Source of the DNA: Hyphomicrobium sp. | GTDB taxonomy: Bacteria > Pseudomonadota > Alphaproteobacteria > Rhizobiales > Hyphomicrobiaceae | NCBI GenBank assembly: GCA_013141015.1 | Contig: JABFRT010000046.1 | Coordinates: forward strand, 1 to 64,000 | DNA length: 64,000 bases | Direction: 5' to 3' | Part shown: in pieces, positions 9,003 to 16,698 of the stretch | How positions within the stretch are numbered: the stretch's first letter is position 1 | Layout: each line of letters starts with the position of its first letter | The notes under the pieces: generated by a model | Told to the model about the DNA's origin: nothing | The model's input: the letters and a program-made list of their open reading frames with translations, nothing else | Databases searched by the model: none | Position numbers and translations under genes: made by a program

Positions 9003-9563
9003 ATGGCCACCAGCACACGAGCAACGCCACCCGCCACTCCCATGATCGGCGTTGCCGGATGGTCGAACGCGGGCAAGACCACGCTGATCGAAAAATTGAC
9101 AAGACATTTCACCTCCAAAGGGTTGCGCGTCGCCACCATCAAGCACACGCACCACAAATTCGAGATCGACAAACCCGATAGCGACACCACGCGCCACCGC
9201 ATGGCGGGCGCTGCTGAAACAGCCATCGTGTCAGGTACGCGCGTCGCGGTGATCGAAGAGATCGACACGCGCGGAGAACCGTCGCTTGAAGAGATCGCAA
9301 CCCGCTTGAAGCCCGCCGATATCATTCTGGTCGAAGGCTACAAGTCCGCCGCCATTCCGAAAATCGAAGTGCGCCGCGCGGCGGTTGCTGCTGAAAAATT
9401 ATTGGCGTCGGCGGATCCTTTGGTGATCGCCATCGCCGCCGACTATGAACTCGACGGCAACGGCAAGCCGGTGTTCGATCTCGATGATATTGCCGGCCTC
9501 GCTGGCGTCATCGAAGACACCTGCGGTCCGTTTGATGTTTTGCGCCGCCGCGCTGCCGGTTGA
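9003..9563 (+). CDS. mobB: molybdopterin-guanine dinucleotide biosynthesis adaptor protein
   Basis: MobB is a GTP-binding helper of MobA in assembling the molybdenum cofactor. The protein has 186 residues. The P-loop GWSNAGKTT is at about 20-28, followed by the family segments VATIKHTHHKFEIDKPDSDT and ILVEGYKSAAIPKIEV. GAGAGATC precedes the ATG. It forms a two-gene operon with mobA. The C-terminal ~45 residues are typical of the longer alphaproteobacterial form. Confidence 0.95.
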   Translation: MATSTRATPPATPMIGVAGWSNAGKTTLIEKLTRHFTSKGLRVATIKHTHHKFEIDKPDSDTTRHRMAGAAETAIVSGTRVAVIEEIDTRGEPSLEEIATRLKPADIILVEGYKSAAIPKIEVRRAAVAAEKLLASADPLVIAIAADYELDGNGKPVFDLDDIAGLAGVIEDTCGPFDVLRRRAAG

Positions 9564-9630
9564 GCGTGAGCCGCCGCCGGTGATGGTTTGGTTGCTTCCG
9601 CCCCCAACAAAAAAGCGGCACACAAACTAA

Positions 9631-9722
9631 CAGAAAAGGCGGCCAACAGAAAAGGCGGCCAATAAAAAAGGCGGCCAACAAAAAAGGCGGCCAACAAAAA
9701 AGGCGGCCAACAAAAAAGGCGG
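9631..9722. repeat. 16-bp tandem repeat, about 5.75 copies
   Basis: The consensus unit is CAAAAAAGGCGGCCAA. Units begin at 9631, 9647, 9663, 9679, 9695 and 9711; the last is cut after 12 bases. The first two have CAGAAAA and the third has TAAAAAA, while units 4 to 6 agree wherever complete. The array lies in the noncoding gap after mobB. In the minus-strand frame it would encode a very hydrophobic repeated peptide, but no gene start supports that. This is a likely variable-number locus. Confidence 0.9.
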
Positions 9723-9842
9723 AGAGGGTTTTGCAACCTTCCATCCGCCTTCTCCGACCATACCCAAATACTAGCACAGCAGCGTTGCGCTGTCCAATGA
9801 TCTTTATGCTTACCAACAAAACGAGCGTTCGTTTTGTTTGGC

Positions 9843-10073
9843 TTAGCGCCAGCGCGGGCGGCCAAGGCGGACCACAACGCCGCCCGGTGCATTGGAGGCA
9901 TCACCAAATCGTGGGGCGCCATTGTGCAGGTTATAGCTTGGCGTGACATTGACTGTTGGCGGTGGCGTGACGTTGTCAACGCGGATGCGCTTTCCGGCAG
10001 CGTGCGCCGGGGCTGTGGTGGCAAGCGCGGAAACGGCGGCAAAGCCCGCCACGGCAATCATCGATTTCAGCAT
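9843..10073 (-). CDS. small secreted protein, unknown function
   Basis: This encodes 76 residues with a clear signal peptide (MLKSMIAVAGFAAVSALATT, likely cleaved after APAHA). The mature part has about 50 residues and is rich in Pro, Asn, Val and Arg (PPPTVNVTPSYNLHNGAP). The start at 10073 has a good ribosome binding site (GGGAG) 7 bases upstream. It is probably periplasmic or released. I do not recognise a family. It lies just 3' of the broken flippase gene on the same strand, but the function need not be related. Confidence 0.65.
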   Translation of the reverse strand: MLKSMIAVAGFAAVSALATTAPAHAAGKRIRVDNVTPPPTVNVTPSYNLHNGAPRFGDASNAPGGVVVRLGRPRWR

Positions 10074-10183
10074 TGATTTTCTCCCGGTCAGTTTGACGAG
10101 CGGGGATCGCTCGCCGTGGGAGTTGAACTCTACAGGCTGAGGGTGAGCGCTGGCTGTTCCTTGCGAAACTGCGCGGCTTCCAA

Positions 10184-11683
10184 CTAGAACTTCGGCAGGT
10201 TTTTCCAGATCGCGATTTCGATATCGAGACGGCGCCAGACGACAACCGAATTCATCAGCGCCACCATAACCAGCGAGATCGAGGTTGCGAGTGCTGCGCC
10301 GATCAAGCCGAACGACGGCACGAGCGCAAAGTTCAGCGCGATGTTCAAAATGGCCGCGGCCAACAGCACGGTAGCGCACAGCGCCTGCTCGCCAAGCATG
10401 TTGAGCAGATATTCGGCCGGTCCCATCGACGAGCGGAACAGGAAGCCGACGACCAGAATGCACATCACGGGATAGCCAGCGTCGAACTGCGGCCCGAAGC
10501 AGCCACAGCAGCGGTTTGCCAAGCGCCAGAATGATCACCGCACCCGCAAGCGACGGCCAGAATGTCCAGTTGACGGCATCCTTCACGAATGCGCGCAGGC
10601 CTTCCTTGTCGCCGCGCGCGTTGAGGGCTGCAAACTTATGCGCCACCGCGCTGCCGACGGCGTAGTGCACGAACATGATCAGCGCCATCGTTTTTAAGCG
10701 GCGAAATAAATGCCGACGTCTGTCGGTGTCATGAAGCGCGAGATCACCAGCACATCGGTATTCTGCAGCGCAAGTTCACAGCCGGAAATCAGCACCAGCG
10801 GCAGCGAAACTTTCAGCCAAGATTTGAATGCGTAGCGGCGCGGGCCTTTGGCAATGCTGGTGGCAATGCGCCGGTTGATCAGCAGCAACTGAATAATGCC
10901 CGTTGCCCAGGTCGCGGCAATCGCCGCAGCGGCAGCGGTTGCAGCCGTCATCGGCAGGCCATAGGCGTTGGCGCCAATCATCGCGCCCAGCAGCAACAGC
11001 GGACGCAACACATACGGCGGAATAAGCGCAACGCCCATCCAGGCGTTGCCGCGGCCGATGCCGTCTTGCACGTCGGTCAGCGCGTAAAGTGGAATGCAGA
11101 AAAGCGCCAGATAGACCGGCAGCACGAAGTGGCTCTCGATTTTGGCTTGCAGAAAATAAACGCCGCCAAGTCCGATCAGCATAACGGCGGTGCTGCTGGC
11201 CAGGGCCGCCAGGCGCGCGCCGCGGATTAGGCCGCGCAAGGCTTCGAAGTCTTGCGTCTCCCGATACTCAGGCGCCAAGCGGATCGATGCGGTATTGAGG
11301 CCAAAGTGCGCCAGCCCGCCGAGGATCAGCACCCACGTCCAAACGGCAACGTAGATGCCGTATTCGAATGAGCCCATCCAGCGGGCGAGCACGATTTGAG
11401 AGAGGTACAGCAGACCCGCACTCAACACGCGCACGGCAAAGGCCAGGATCGCGTCGCGCTGGGTCTTCTCGCGTTCGCCGTCGGAGGAAAACATGTATTG
11501 CGTTTGCGCCAGCATAGCCGCGAGAAAGCCGCGCAGTCCGGTTGCGCCAGTGCCAGCTAAGGCATCATCGGGCACGGCGAGGGCGGCAGGCTCCGGCGCA
11601 GAACCGGACACAGGCGTTTGCTCCGCGCCCGGCTGACTCGCCGCCACATTGGCGTGCAGCCGATGGACCGTTGCAGACTTCAT
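10184..11683 (-). pseudogene. polysaccharide flippase (Wzx/MATE-like), broken by two frameshifts
   Basis: The conceptual product is an oligosaccharide flippase of the MOP superfamily with many membrane helices (for example VLSAGLLYLSQIVLARWMG and FGLNTASIRLAPEYRE). Reading from ATG 11683, an in-frame TAA occurs at 10694-10696 after GIYFAA. The protein continues in another frame as MALIMFVHYAVGSAVAHKF, then returns to the first frame near 10500 at FGPQFDAGYPVM and ends at 10184. A one-base loss near 10695 and a one-base gain near 10500 explain both changes. Either the gene is dead or the sequence has two errors. A small upstream gene ends 20 bp before it, suggesting an operon. Confidence 0.8.
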
Positions 11684-11703
11684 TGACCTCGTGTCCTGCC
11701 CGT

Positions 11704-11940
11704 TCAATTGCGTTCCAGCCGCGCCCGTTCGCGGTTGCGGACGAGTTCGGCAACGCCGCTCCATGCCCAGGCTCTGCCTGCGTCGCCTTTTTCGCCATGG
11801 TAGCTGGCAAAAAAGTCGGCAACCTCGGCGGCATGGATTCCGTGCCGCCCCTCCAACACCTCGGCCATGGCCGCCACGTCACGCGGCGTCGGTGTGGCGT
11901 CGGTGTCGGGGTGCCAAGTCTGAGAGGCGGTCGTGGCCAT
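11704..11940 (-). CDS. small hypothetical protein upstream of the flippase
   Basis: This encodes 78 hydrophilic residues with no signal peptide or membrane segment. A central helical part (DVAAMAEVLEGRHGIHAAEV) is followed by ADFFASYHGEKGDAGRAWAW. The start codon at 11940 has AGGA at a suitable distance, and that site lies inside an inverted repeat (see the next entry). It is in the same direction as the flippase gene and 20 bp before it. The function is unknown. Confidence 0.6.
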   Translation of the reverse strand: MATTASQTWHPDTDATPTPRDVAAMAEVLEGRHGIHAAEVADFFASYHGEKGDAGRAWAWSGVAELVRNRERARLERN

Positions 11941-11948
11941 CGTAAAGT

Positions 11949-11983
11949 CCTACTCAATGCTTAAATCTGGGTTTATGAGTAGG
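11949..11983 (-). promoter_or_regulatory. inverted repeat covering the ribosome binding site of the 11940 gene
   Basis: CCTACTCA (11949-11956) and TGAGTAGG (11976-11983) are perfect 8-base inverted arms with a 19-base spacer. Read on the minus strand, the 3' arm contains the AGG of the Shine-Dalgarno sequence AGGA that precedes the start codon at 11940. It could be an RNA hairpin that hides the ribosome binding site, or an operator for a dimeric repressor. No known family was recognised. Confidence 0.4.
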
Positions 11984-12103
11984 CAGCAAAGCAAGATCAG
12001 CGCCAATACCGCGTGGCACGGCTAATAATCGTTAATTCCGCTTGGGGCCGGCGGCGCGCCGGTTCTGTGGGACGAGCGGTTCGATGGATCGGGAACAAAC
12101 GCG

Positions 12104-12454
12104 ATGCGCCCGCTAATCACAGCGAAATCACATTGGGTGTTGGCGATAGGCCTGATGCTCGCAGGTTTGGCCTGCAATGGCGATGCGGTTGCCGCACCCG
12201 CTCACGCGGCGCTGCTATTGGCGGCCGGCGACACTGCGCCGGGCGGCGGGCGTTTCGATGAACCGGGGCCCGGAGACCCAGACAGTCCGGGCGGCAGTCC
12301 CGGATCGGCGCAGCAGCAGCCCGATTTCGACGGGCCGTCCGAAGACGGGACGGAGGCCGCACCGGACGGATCGAGCGGCCGGGACAGCGGCGGCGGGTTT
12401 GAGCGCCCGCCTGGGTGCCAATTCCACGGCGGGCCGCTAGAACTGTTCGTCTAG
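12104..12454 (+). CDS. putative secreted Gly/Pro/Asp-rich protein
   Basis: This encodes 116 residues. Positions 1-30 look like a signal peptide or lipoprotein-type leader (VLAIGLMLAGLACNGDAVA; the LAGLAC run could be a lipobox). The rest is low-complexity and rich in Gly, Pro, Asp, Ser and Gln, with almost no hydrophobic core, so it is probably disordered. It is oriented divergently from the 11940 gene. High-GC noncoding DNA can produce frames like this, so confidence is moderate. Confidence 0.45.
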   Translation: MRPLITAKSHWVLAIGLMLAGLACNGDAVAAPAHAALLLAAGDTAPGGGRFDEPGPGDPDSPGGSPGSAQQQPDFDGPSEDGTEAAPDGSSGRDSGGGFERPPGCQFHGGPLELFV

Positions 12455-12521
12455 GCAAGACCGCACGCAGCCTCGATCACCCGGCGGATTGCATGCGCGA
12501 TTTGATGTTTGGGTTTTTGAC

Positions 12522-13625
12522 CTAGTTGGTCTTGGCGGCCGCCGCTTTGGCGGCAGGCGGCTGAGCAGTGACGGCGGGCGTGATCTGCGTGCCCTTCAAG
12601 ACCGGCCGCGCTTCTTTGACGTCATCTTTTTTTTTCGCACCCGCCTTGGCTTTAGCGGCGGCGACTTTGGCTTTAAGGGCCTTGTTGCGGGCGACCACCG
12701 TGCCTGTCGCGCGGCGGCGGCGGCCATTGCCGCAATCCCAGGATACAACGTGCTCGCGGACCGTCGTCACGCCCTTGGCCGATGGGTCGAGCGGCAAGCT
12801 GTCGATGTTGGTCTGGTTGAACAGATCTTTCCAGCCGTAGGACTGGAAGCCGTGCTCAAGCAGGCTTGCGGCGCGAACAGCGCGTTCGTTGCCGGAGGTT
12901 TCGCCGAGCACAACGGCCATCAGGCGGCGGCCGTCACGCGTGGCGCTGGCCACGACATTGAAGCCGGAATCGCAGGTGAAACCGGTTTTCAGGCCGTCCG
13001 CGCCAGGGAATGTTTTCAGCAGAGCGTTGTGGCTGCCAAGGCGGCGGTTGCCGATCCGCATGTCGGTCATCGACCAGTAGGACGCATATTCCGGGAATTC
13101 GCTGACCACGGCGCGCGACAGTTTGGCGAGATCGCGGGCGGTGGTGATCTGGCCCGGATCGGGCAGGCCGTTGGTGTTGACGAAGTTGGTGCGCGTCATG
13201 CCCAGCTTTTTGGCGACCGCATTCATATCGGCAACGAATTTGGTTTCGCTGCCCGACACGGCTTCGGCCAGCATCACGGTCACGTCGTTGGCCGATTTGA
13301 TGATGACCGCCTGAAGTGCCTTCTCGACCGACATTTCGGCGCCGACGTTCAGCCCGACTTTGCTCGGCGGTTGCAGGGTTGCAACCAGCGAGCACGGGAT
13401 TTTTTGCTCAAGCGTCAGCTTCCCGGCCTTGATCGCCTGGAACGTCACATAGGCGGTCATGATTTTGGTGAGAGACGCCGGGTGCCACAGACTGTCGGGG
13501 TCTTCGGCATAGAGCAGTTTGCCGTTCGACGGCTCAAACAGCAGCGCAGGCCCTGCCACAGCAGGTGCGGAGCTCAAAGCCAAGCTCAGTGCGCAAGCCC
13601 CTAACAACGCTGTTCTCGACCGCAT
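12522..13625 (-). CDS. D-alanyl-D-alanine carboxypeptidase (low-molecular-weight PBP, family S11)
   Basis: S11 enzymes remove the terminal D-Ala from peptidoglycan pentapeptides in the periplasm. The 367-residue protein has a signal peptide (about 1-24) and the three penicillin-binding motifs: SLTK (Ser51 nucleophile, Lys54), SAN (111-113) and KTG (213-215). The segment FPGADGLKTGFTCDSGFN is typical. After about residue 320 there is a Lys/Ala-rich tail (KAKVAAAKAKAGAKKKDD) in place of the usual amphipathic anchor. It is a single gene with an ordinary start at 13625. Confidence 0.94.
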   Translation of the reverse strand: MRSRTALLGACALSLALSSAPAVAGPALLFEPSNGKLLYAEDPDSLWHPASLTKIMTAYVTFQAIKAGKLTLEQKIPCSLVATLQPPSKVGLNVGAEMSVEKALQAVIIKSANDVTVMLAEAVSGSETKFVADMNAVAKKLGMTRTNFVNTNGLPDPGQITTARDLAKLSRAVVSEFPEYASYWSMTDMRIGNRRLGSHNALLKTFPGADGLKTGFTCDSGFNVVASATRDGRRLMAVVLGETSGNERAVRAASLLEHGFQSYGWKDLFNQTNIDSLPLDPSAKGVTTVREHVVSWDCGNGRRRRATGTVVARNKALKAKVAAAKAKAGAKKKDDVKEARPVLKGTQITPAVTAQPPAAKAAAAKTN

Positions 13626-13746
13626 TTCAGCCCTCAGAGAAAATCAGAAATTCGCCGATACCACATTCCGGGCAAATGCGGCAATCGAACGTCTTAGGGT
13701 TGTGGCTTTATTGCTAACGGTGTGGCGCCTGCGGCGCTTATGGGCC

Positions 13747-13853
13747 CGCGCTTCCGGCAGGCTCCCCGGCGGGGAGTCGGAAGCGCAAATGTAAAGGGGT
13801 CTTCCGCGCTTCCGGCAGGCTCCCCGGAGGGGAGTCGGAAGCGCAAATGTAAA
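13747..13853. repeat. two direct copies of a ~48-bp palindromic element
   Basis: The copies are at about 13747-13795 and 13805-13853, offset by 58 bases. Each has the arms GCGCTTCCG...CGGAAGCGC (13748-13756 with 13778-13786; 13806-13814 with 13836-13844) and an inner CCCCGG(C/A)GGGG hairpin, and is followed by CAAATGTAAA. Over the repeated length they differ at essentially one central base. They sit directly beside the 3' end of tRNA-Leu and may serve as its terminator or be a duplicated REP-type element. Confidence 0.85.
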
Positions 13854-13854
13854 A

Positions 13855-13940
13855 TGGTGCCTCTGGAGGGACTCGAACCCCCACACCCTTGCGAATAGCA
13901 GATTTTGAGTCTGCCGCGTCTACCGTTCCGCCACAGAGGC
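13855..13940 (-). tRNA. tRNA-Leu (anticodon CAA)
   Basis: Read on the minus strand, the acceptor arm GCCTCTG pairs with CAGAGGC, followed by discriminator A and an encoded CCA (13855-13857). The anticodon stem GCAGA/TCTGC holds the loop CTCAAAA, giving anticodon CAA, which reads UUG leucine codons. A long variable arm (class II tRNA) and the T-arm GGGGGTTCGAGTCCC are present. Length is 86 nt including CCA. Confidence 0.96.
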
Positions 13941-14013
13941 TTCGCTCAGAACAAAGCGAGCCGCGATGTATACCGGCAACCGGCCCGGCGTCAACGCGGT
14001 CTGTGCGGCTGCA

Positions 14014-15405
14014 TCAATAGATCACGATATCGGCGGCTGTCAGCGATAGATTTGGGTTGAGCGTGGCAATCACCAGGGCCCCACCGGCGGCCGAACCGTT
14101 GCTGTCGTAGCTAAGCGCGCCGGTCGCCTTGTTGTAGATGACATAGTCGTTGGCGTCTTGCACCGTGGTCCCGGCGTTGAAATACCCCGTTGTCAGGTTT
14201 CCAGGCGCCAACCGCGTGAAGGCTGCGTCATCGAGGTAGATGGTGTCCTGGACGGCGTTGTAATCGGTAACGCGGTCGGAGTAGACGGTCGCGACACTGA
14301 AATAGAACGCGTCGTAACCCGTACCGCCGGTCAATACGTCGCTGCCGTGTCCGCCAAACAGCCGGTCATGGCCGTCGCCGCCAAGCATCGTGTCGTTGCC
14401 GGCCGCTCCCGACAATACGTCATTTCCGGCAAGCCCGCTCAGAACATTGGCAGACGCGTTGCCGGTCAGCGTGTCGTTGCCGCGTCCGCCGGTCGCGTTC
14501 TCGATGACCGTGTTAGGTCCAATCGCAACCGTTGCGCGCGTCGATCCGTTGTCGAAGCTGATTGGAGCGCTGAGCGTGCTGAAGGTTCCCTGGTTGAGAT
14601 TGATCGTGGATGCGAGCGCGCCCGAATAGACAATCGTATCGATGCCGCTCGCGTCGTCGATGGTTTCGAAATACGACTTTCCTTCAGTGTAGGTGTAGAC
14701 CGTGTTGCCGGCGTTGTGACTGACGTTGCGGCCGTACAGTGCCTGAATGCCGAGCAGGTCGTAATACATCGGCGTGGCCGGATAGAACGATGCGCTGCCA
14801 CTATCGCCGTTGGTGCGCGCCGAATAGCTCATCACGGAATAGAAATAGCTATCGAGAGCTGTTGGCATGGCGTTCGGCGCATCGAACGAATGCTTCAGCC
14901 CAAGCGCGTGGCCGATTTCGTGAATGAGCGTATGCATGTCGTCGCTGCCGGCGGCAATCGACGTTGCGCCCGAAGCGTTCCAATTGGCCGTACTCAGCCA
15001 AACGTCGCCACCAGCCGGATCATAGCTTGGCAGGTAGGCGTGGGCGTATTCGCCGGCTGTGTCGTAGCTGGTCTTGGCAAAGCGCAACTCGCCAACCGTT
15101 GTGGCGGTGTCTGCAACTTCCGTGAAGGTGATGTTGGCGACAGCGGACCACGCGGCGAGTGCGGTTTTCACGGCAACTTTTTCGCCAGCCGTCAGCACTT
15201 GCTTGCCAAGCCACTCGCCGGCGTTACCGTATTGGCCGTAAGGCGTGGTGTGATAAGCGGAGCTGCCCGGAAAGCTATAGGTCAGCGTTACACCCGTGCC
15301 GAGCGCGCCACCCCATTTCTCGCCGGAGATCGTATATCGGCCGAGGCCTGCGGATTGCGGATTGACGTAGGTCGTTGGAACCGCATTCGACGTAGGGGTC
15401 GCCAT
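14014..15405 (-). CDS. serralysin-like zinc metalloprotease with RTX repeats (family M10B)
   Basis: This is an extracellular protease, presumably exported by a type I system because no signal peptide is present. The 463 residues contain the zinc motif HEIGHALGLKH (162-172) and the Met-turn SVMSY (Met192). About 306-362 holds the calcium-binding RTX nonapeptides (GGRGNDTLTG, LAGNDVLSG, AAGNDTMLG, GDGHDRLFGG, GHGSDVLTGG). The C-terminal ~100 residues should carry the secretion signal. AGGAG lies 8 bases before the start. No type I ABC exporter gene is nearby in the window, so its transporter must lie elsewhere. Confidence 0.94.
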   Translation of the reverse strand: MATPTSNAVPTTYVNPQSAGLGRYTISGEKWGGALGTGVTLTYSFPGSSAYHTTPYGQYGNAGEWLGKQVLTAGEKVAVKTALAAWSAVANITFTEVADTATTVGELRFAKTSYDTAGEYAHAYLPSYDPAGGDVWLSTANWNASGATSIAAGSDDMHTLIHEIGHALGLKHSFDAPNAMPTALDSYFYSVMSYSARTNGDSGSASFYPATPMYYDLLGIQALYGRNVSHNAGNTVYTYTEGKSYFETIDDASGIDTIVYSGALASTINLNQGTFSTLSAPISFDNGSTRATVAIGPNTVIENATGGRGNDTLTGNASANVLSGLAGNDVLSGAAGNDTMLGGDGHDRLFGGHGSDVLTGGTGYDAFYFSVATVYSDRVTDYNAVQDTIYLDDAAFTRLAPGNLTTGYFNAGTTVQDANDYVIYNKATGALSYDSNGSAAGGALVIATLNPNLSLTAADIVIY

Positions 15406-15417
15406 AACTCAAACTCC

Positions 15418-15447
15418 TGCCACACAACTCGATCAGAAGTTGTGGCA
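15418..15447 (-). promoter_or_regulatory. imperfect inverted repeat in the metalloprotease leader
   Basis: TGCCACACAACT (15418-15429) and AGTTGTGGCA (15438-15447) pair with a two-base bulge around an 8-base loop. The structure ends one base before the AGGAG ribosome binding site of the protease gene. It could be an operator or an mRNA hairpin controlling translation. The rest of 15448-15612 shows nothing further. Confidence 0.4.
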
Positions 15448-15612
15448 AAAGCCTTTCGAAGACCTTGTAAAATTGCTAGAGTTAACGGGGGTATCAGCAC
15501 GTTTATTTTGCGTGTCCGCGGCGCGCGCCCCGCAATTGCGCGATGCTTCAAAAGCCTTTCAAACGCCAATCAAATGCCATGCAATTTTTGCGCGCAAATT
15601 TTTTGCCGGCGG

Positions 15613-15957
15613 TTATTTCAAAGTGTAGGTGACGCGGCCCGTCGCGTGGTGATGTTCGGTCACGTCGATCTGCTCGCCGATTTTGATGTGGCGCGATTTA
15701 AGCGCGAGCACTTGCACGGCGTGCCCATCCGCAAGCTTCACATGCACGGTCTCGCCATCTGCCGCGCTGGTTTTCGATACCAGCGGATCGATCTCCGTCA
15801 CCGTTCCTGCAATCTGGCTATTGGTGACCTTCAGGTCGAGGCTCTGATAAGCGAACACCAGTGCGATGGCGCCGCCAATGGCAGCCCCTATGCCAATCTT
15901 CTTGGCGCGCTCCATCCAGATCGCCCGCTCTAAGCGCTTGCGTGTGTCGTCGCGCAT
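15613..15957 (-). CDS. small membrane-anchored protein, paralog 4 of 4
   Basis: This encodes 114 residues: a cytoplasmic MRDDTRKRLERAIWMERAKK head, one membrane helix at about 25-41, then a small periplasmic beta-rich domain with HVKLADGHAVQVLAL and IGEQIDVTEHH. Its head matches the next gene upstream (MRDDT start). Its domain matches all three upstream neighbours in the pattern 'L-x-DGR/H-x-V ... G-x-x-V/I-x-V-x-E ... Y'. The start at 15957 is one base after the upstream stop, so the genes are probably translated together. Function unknown. Confidence 0.75.
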   Translation of the reverse strand: MRDDTRKRLERAIWMERAKKIGIGAAIGGAIALVFAYQSLDLKVTNSQIAGTVTEIDPLVSKTSAADGETVHVKLADGHAVQVLALKSRHIKIGEQIDVTEHHHATGRVTYTLK

Positions 15958-15958
15958 T

Positions 15959-16333
15959 TTAAGGGTTCTCCACAGCTTCAAACTTTCCTTCCCAACTGTA
16001 GGAATGGAAGCCGATTAATTTGGATTTCTCTCTGAGCACGACCCGCGCTCTGATGTCCGGCAATTTGGGTTCGAGAGTTCCCACTCGCACGAGTCGCCCT
16101 TCGTCAAGCGCAACCTCAATATCGGGGTAGCGCATACCAGTTTTGTGATTGATGAGCCAGATAGAGCGTGTGACGTTACCGGCAACGAGACGTTCGGCGG
16201 TTATGGTCTTCCAAGAAGTGATGAACACTCCGACTGCGACGCAAAGAACGGCGCCAAGCAACATCGTTATGCGTGTAAACGATCTGTCGCCAGCGGCGAG
16301 TTCATCGAGTTTGCGCTTGGTGTCGTCGCGCAT
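15959..16333 (-). CDS. small membrane-anchored protein, paralog 3 of 4
   Basis: This encodes 124 residues: MRDDTKRKLDELAAGDRS head, a membrane helix at about 23-41 (ITMLLGAVLCVAVGVFI), then a beta-rich domain with IEVALDEGRLVRVGTL and RARVVLREKS. It shares its N-terminal head with the downstream gene and its domain pattern with all four members. The start at 16333 was chosen because the longer reading runs into the upstream gene's frame. The upstream stop is 16 bases away. Function unknown. Confidence 0.75.
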   Translation of the reverse strand: MRDDTKRKLDELAAGDRSFTRITMLLGAVLCVAVGVFITSWKTITAERLVAGNVTRSIWLINHKTGMRYPDIEVALDEGRLVRVGTLEPKLPDIRARVVLREKSKLIGFHSYSWEGKFEAVENP

Positions 16334-16349
16334 GCTGCTCACTCGCCTT

Positions 16350-16667
16350 TCAGTTTGTACCAGACAGCTTGTACCAGACTTGGCCCCACGGCATGACCAT
16401 CTCAGACAGTGCAACAGTTGCGCCGGGGCGGAAGCGTTGTGGCTCGGTGATCGATGTGGTGACGATCCGGCCATCGGTCAAGCGGACCTTCAAGTTCGCG
16501 GTCCGGACCGAGGGTGATTTGTAGTCCTGCCCGCCAGCGTTGACCTCGACAATGTCTCCGCCGACCACCGCCCGTTCGGTTGAATAGAGGTCGCGGGCAA
16601 TGCCGGCGGCGAGGCCTGCGAGCAGTACACAAATGAACGCGGCCAGCGCGATGGTCTTTAAGCTCAT
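16350..16667 (-). CDS. small membrane-anchored protein, paralog 2 of 4
   Basis: This encodes 105 residues. An N-terminal membrane helix (MSLKTIALAAFICVLLAGLA) leads into a periplasmic domain with LKVRLTDGRIVTTSITEP, PGATVALSEMVMPWGQVWYK. A strong GGAGG site precedes ATG 16667. It is closest to the upstream neighbour at 16699, sharing 'E-x-V-x-PWG-x-x-WY' at the C-terminus. Function unknown; the fold may be a small OB/SH3-like barrel. Confidence 0.75.
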   Translation of the reverse strand: MSLKTIALAAFICVLLAGLAAGIARDLYSTERAVVGGDIVEVNAGGQDYKSPSVRTANLKVRLTDGRIVTTSITEPQRFRPGATVALSEMVMPWGQVWYKLSGTN

Positions 16668-16698
16668 CAATTGGCCTCCTGATGGGCATTCGCCAAAA

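Noticed and set aside
9600-9730. CRISPR array
   Set aside because: The units are contiguous 16-mers without spacers and no cas genes are present; it is a simple tandem repeat.
9508-9819. Hydrophobic minus-strand frame with repeated FCWPPFLLAAFF-like peptides
   Set aside because: It is only the 16-bp tandem repeat read through; no ribosome binding site or family supports it, and a 16-base unit would shift the frame each time the copy number changes.
9843-10688. Single 281-codon minus-strand protein
   Set aside because: It fuses the middle piece of the broken flippase to the small secreted protein through unrelated sequence; the two real parts are annotated separately.
12489-13604. Plus-strand 371-codon open frame
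   Set aside because: It lies entirely opposite the D,D-carboxypeptidase gene, whose three active-site motifs are clear.
14158-15933. Plus-strand 591-codon open frame
   Set aside because: It is the antisense shadow of the RTX metalloprotease and the next small gene; high-GC codon bias keeps the opposite frame open.
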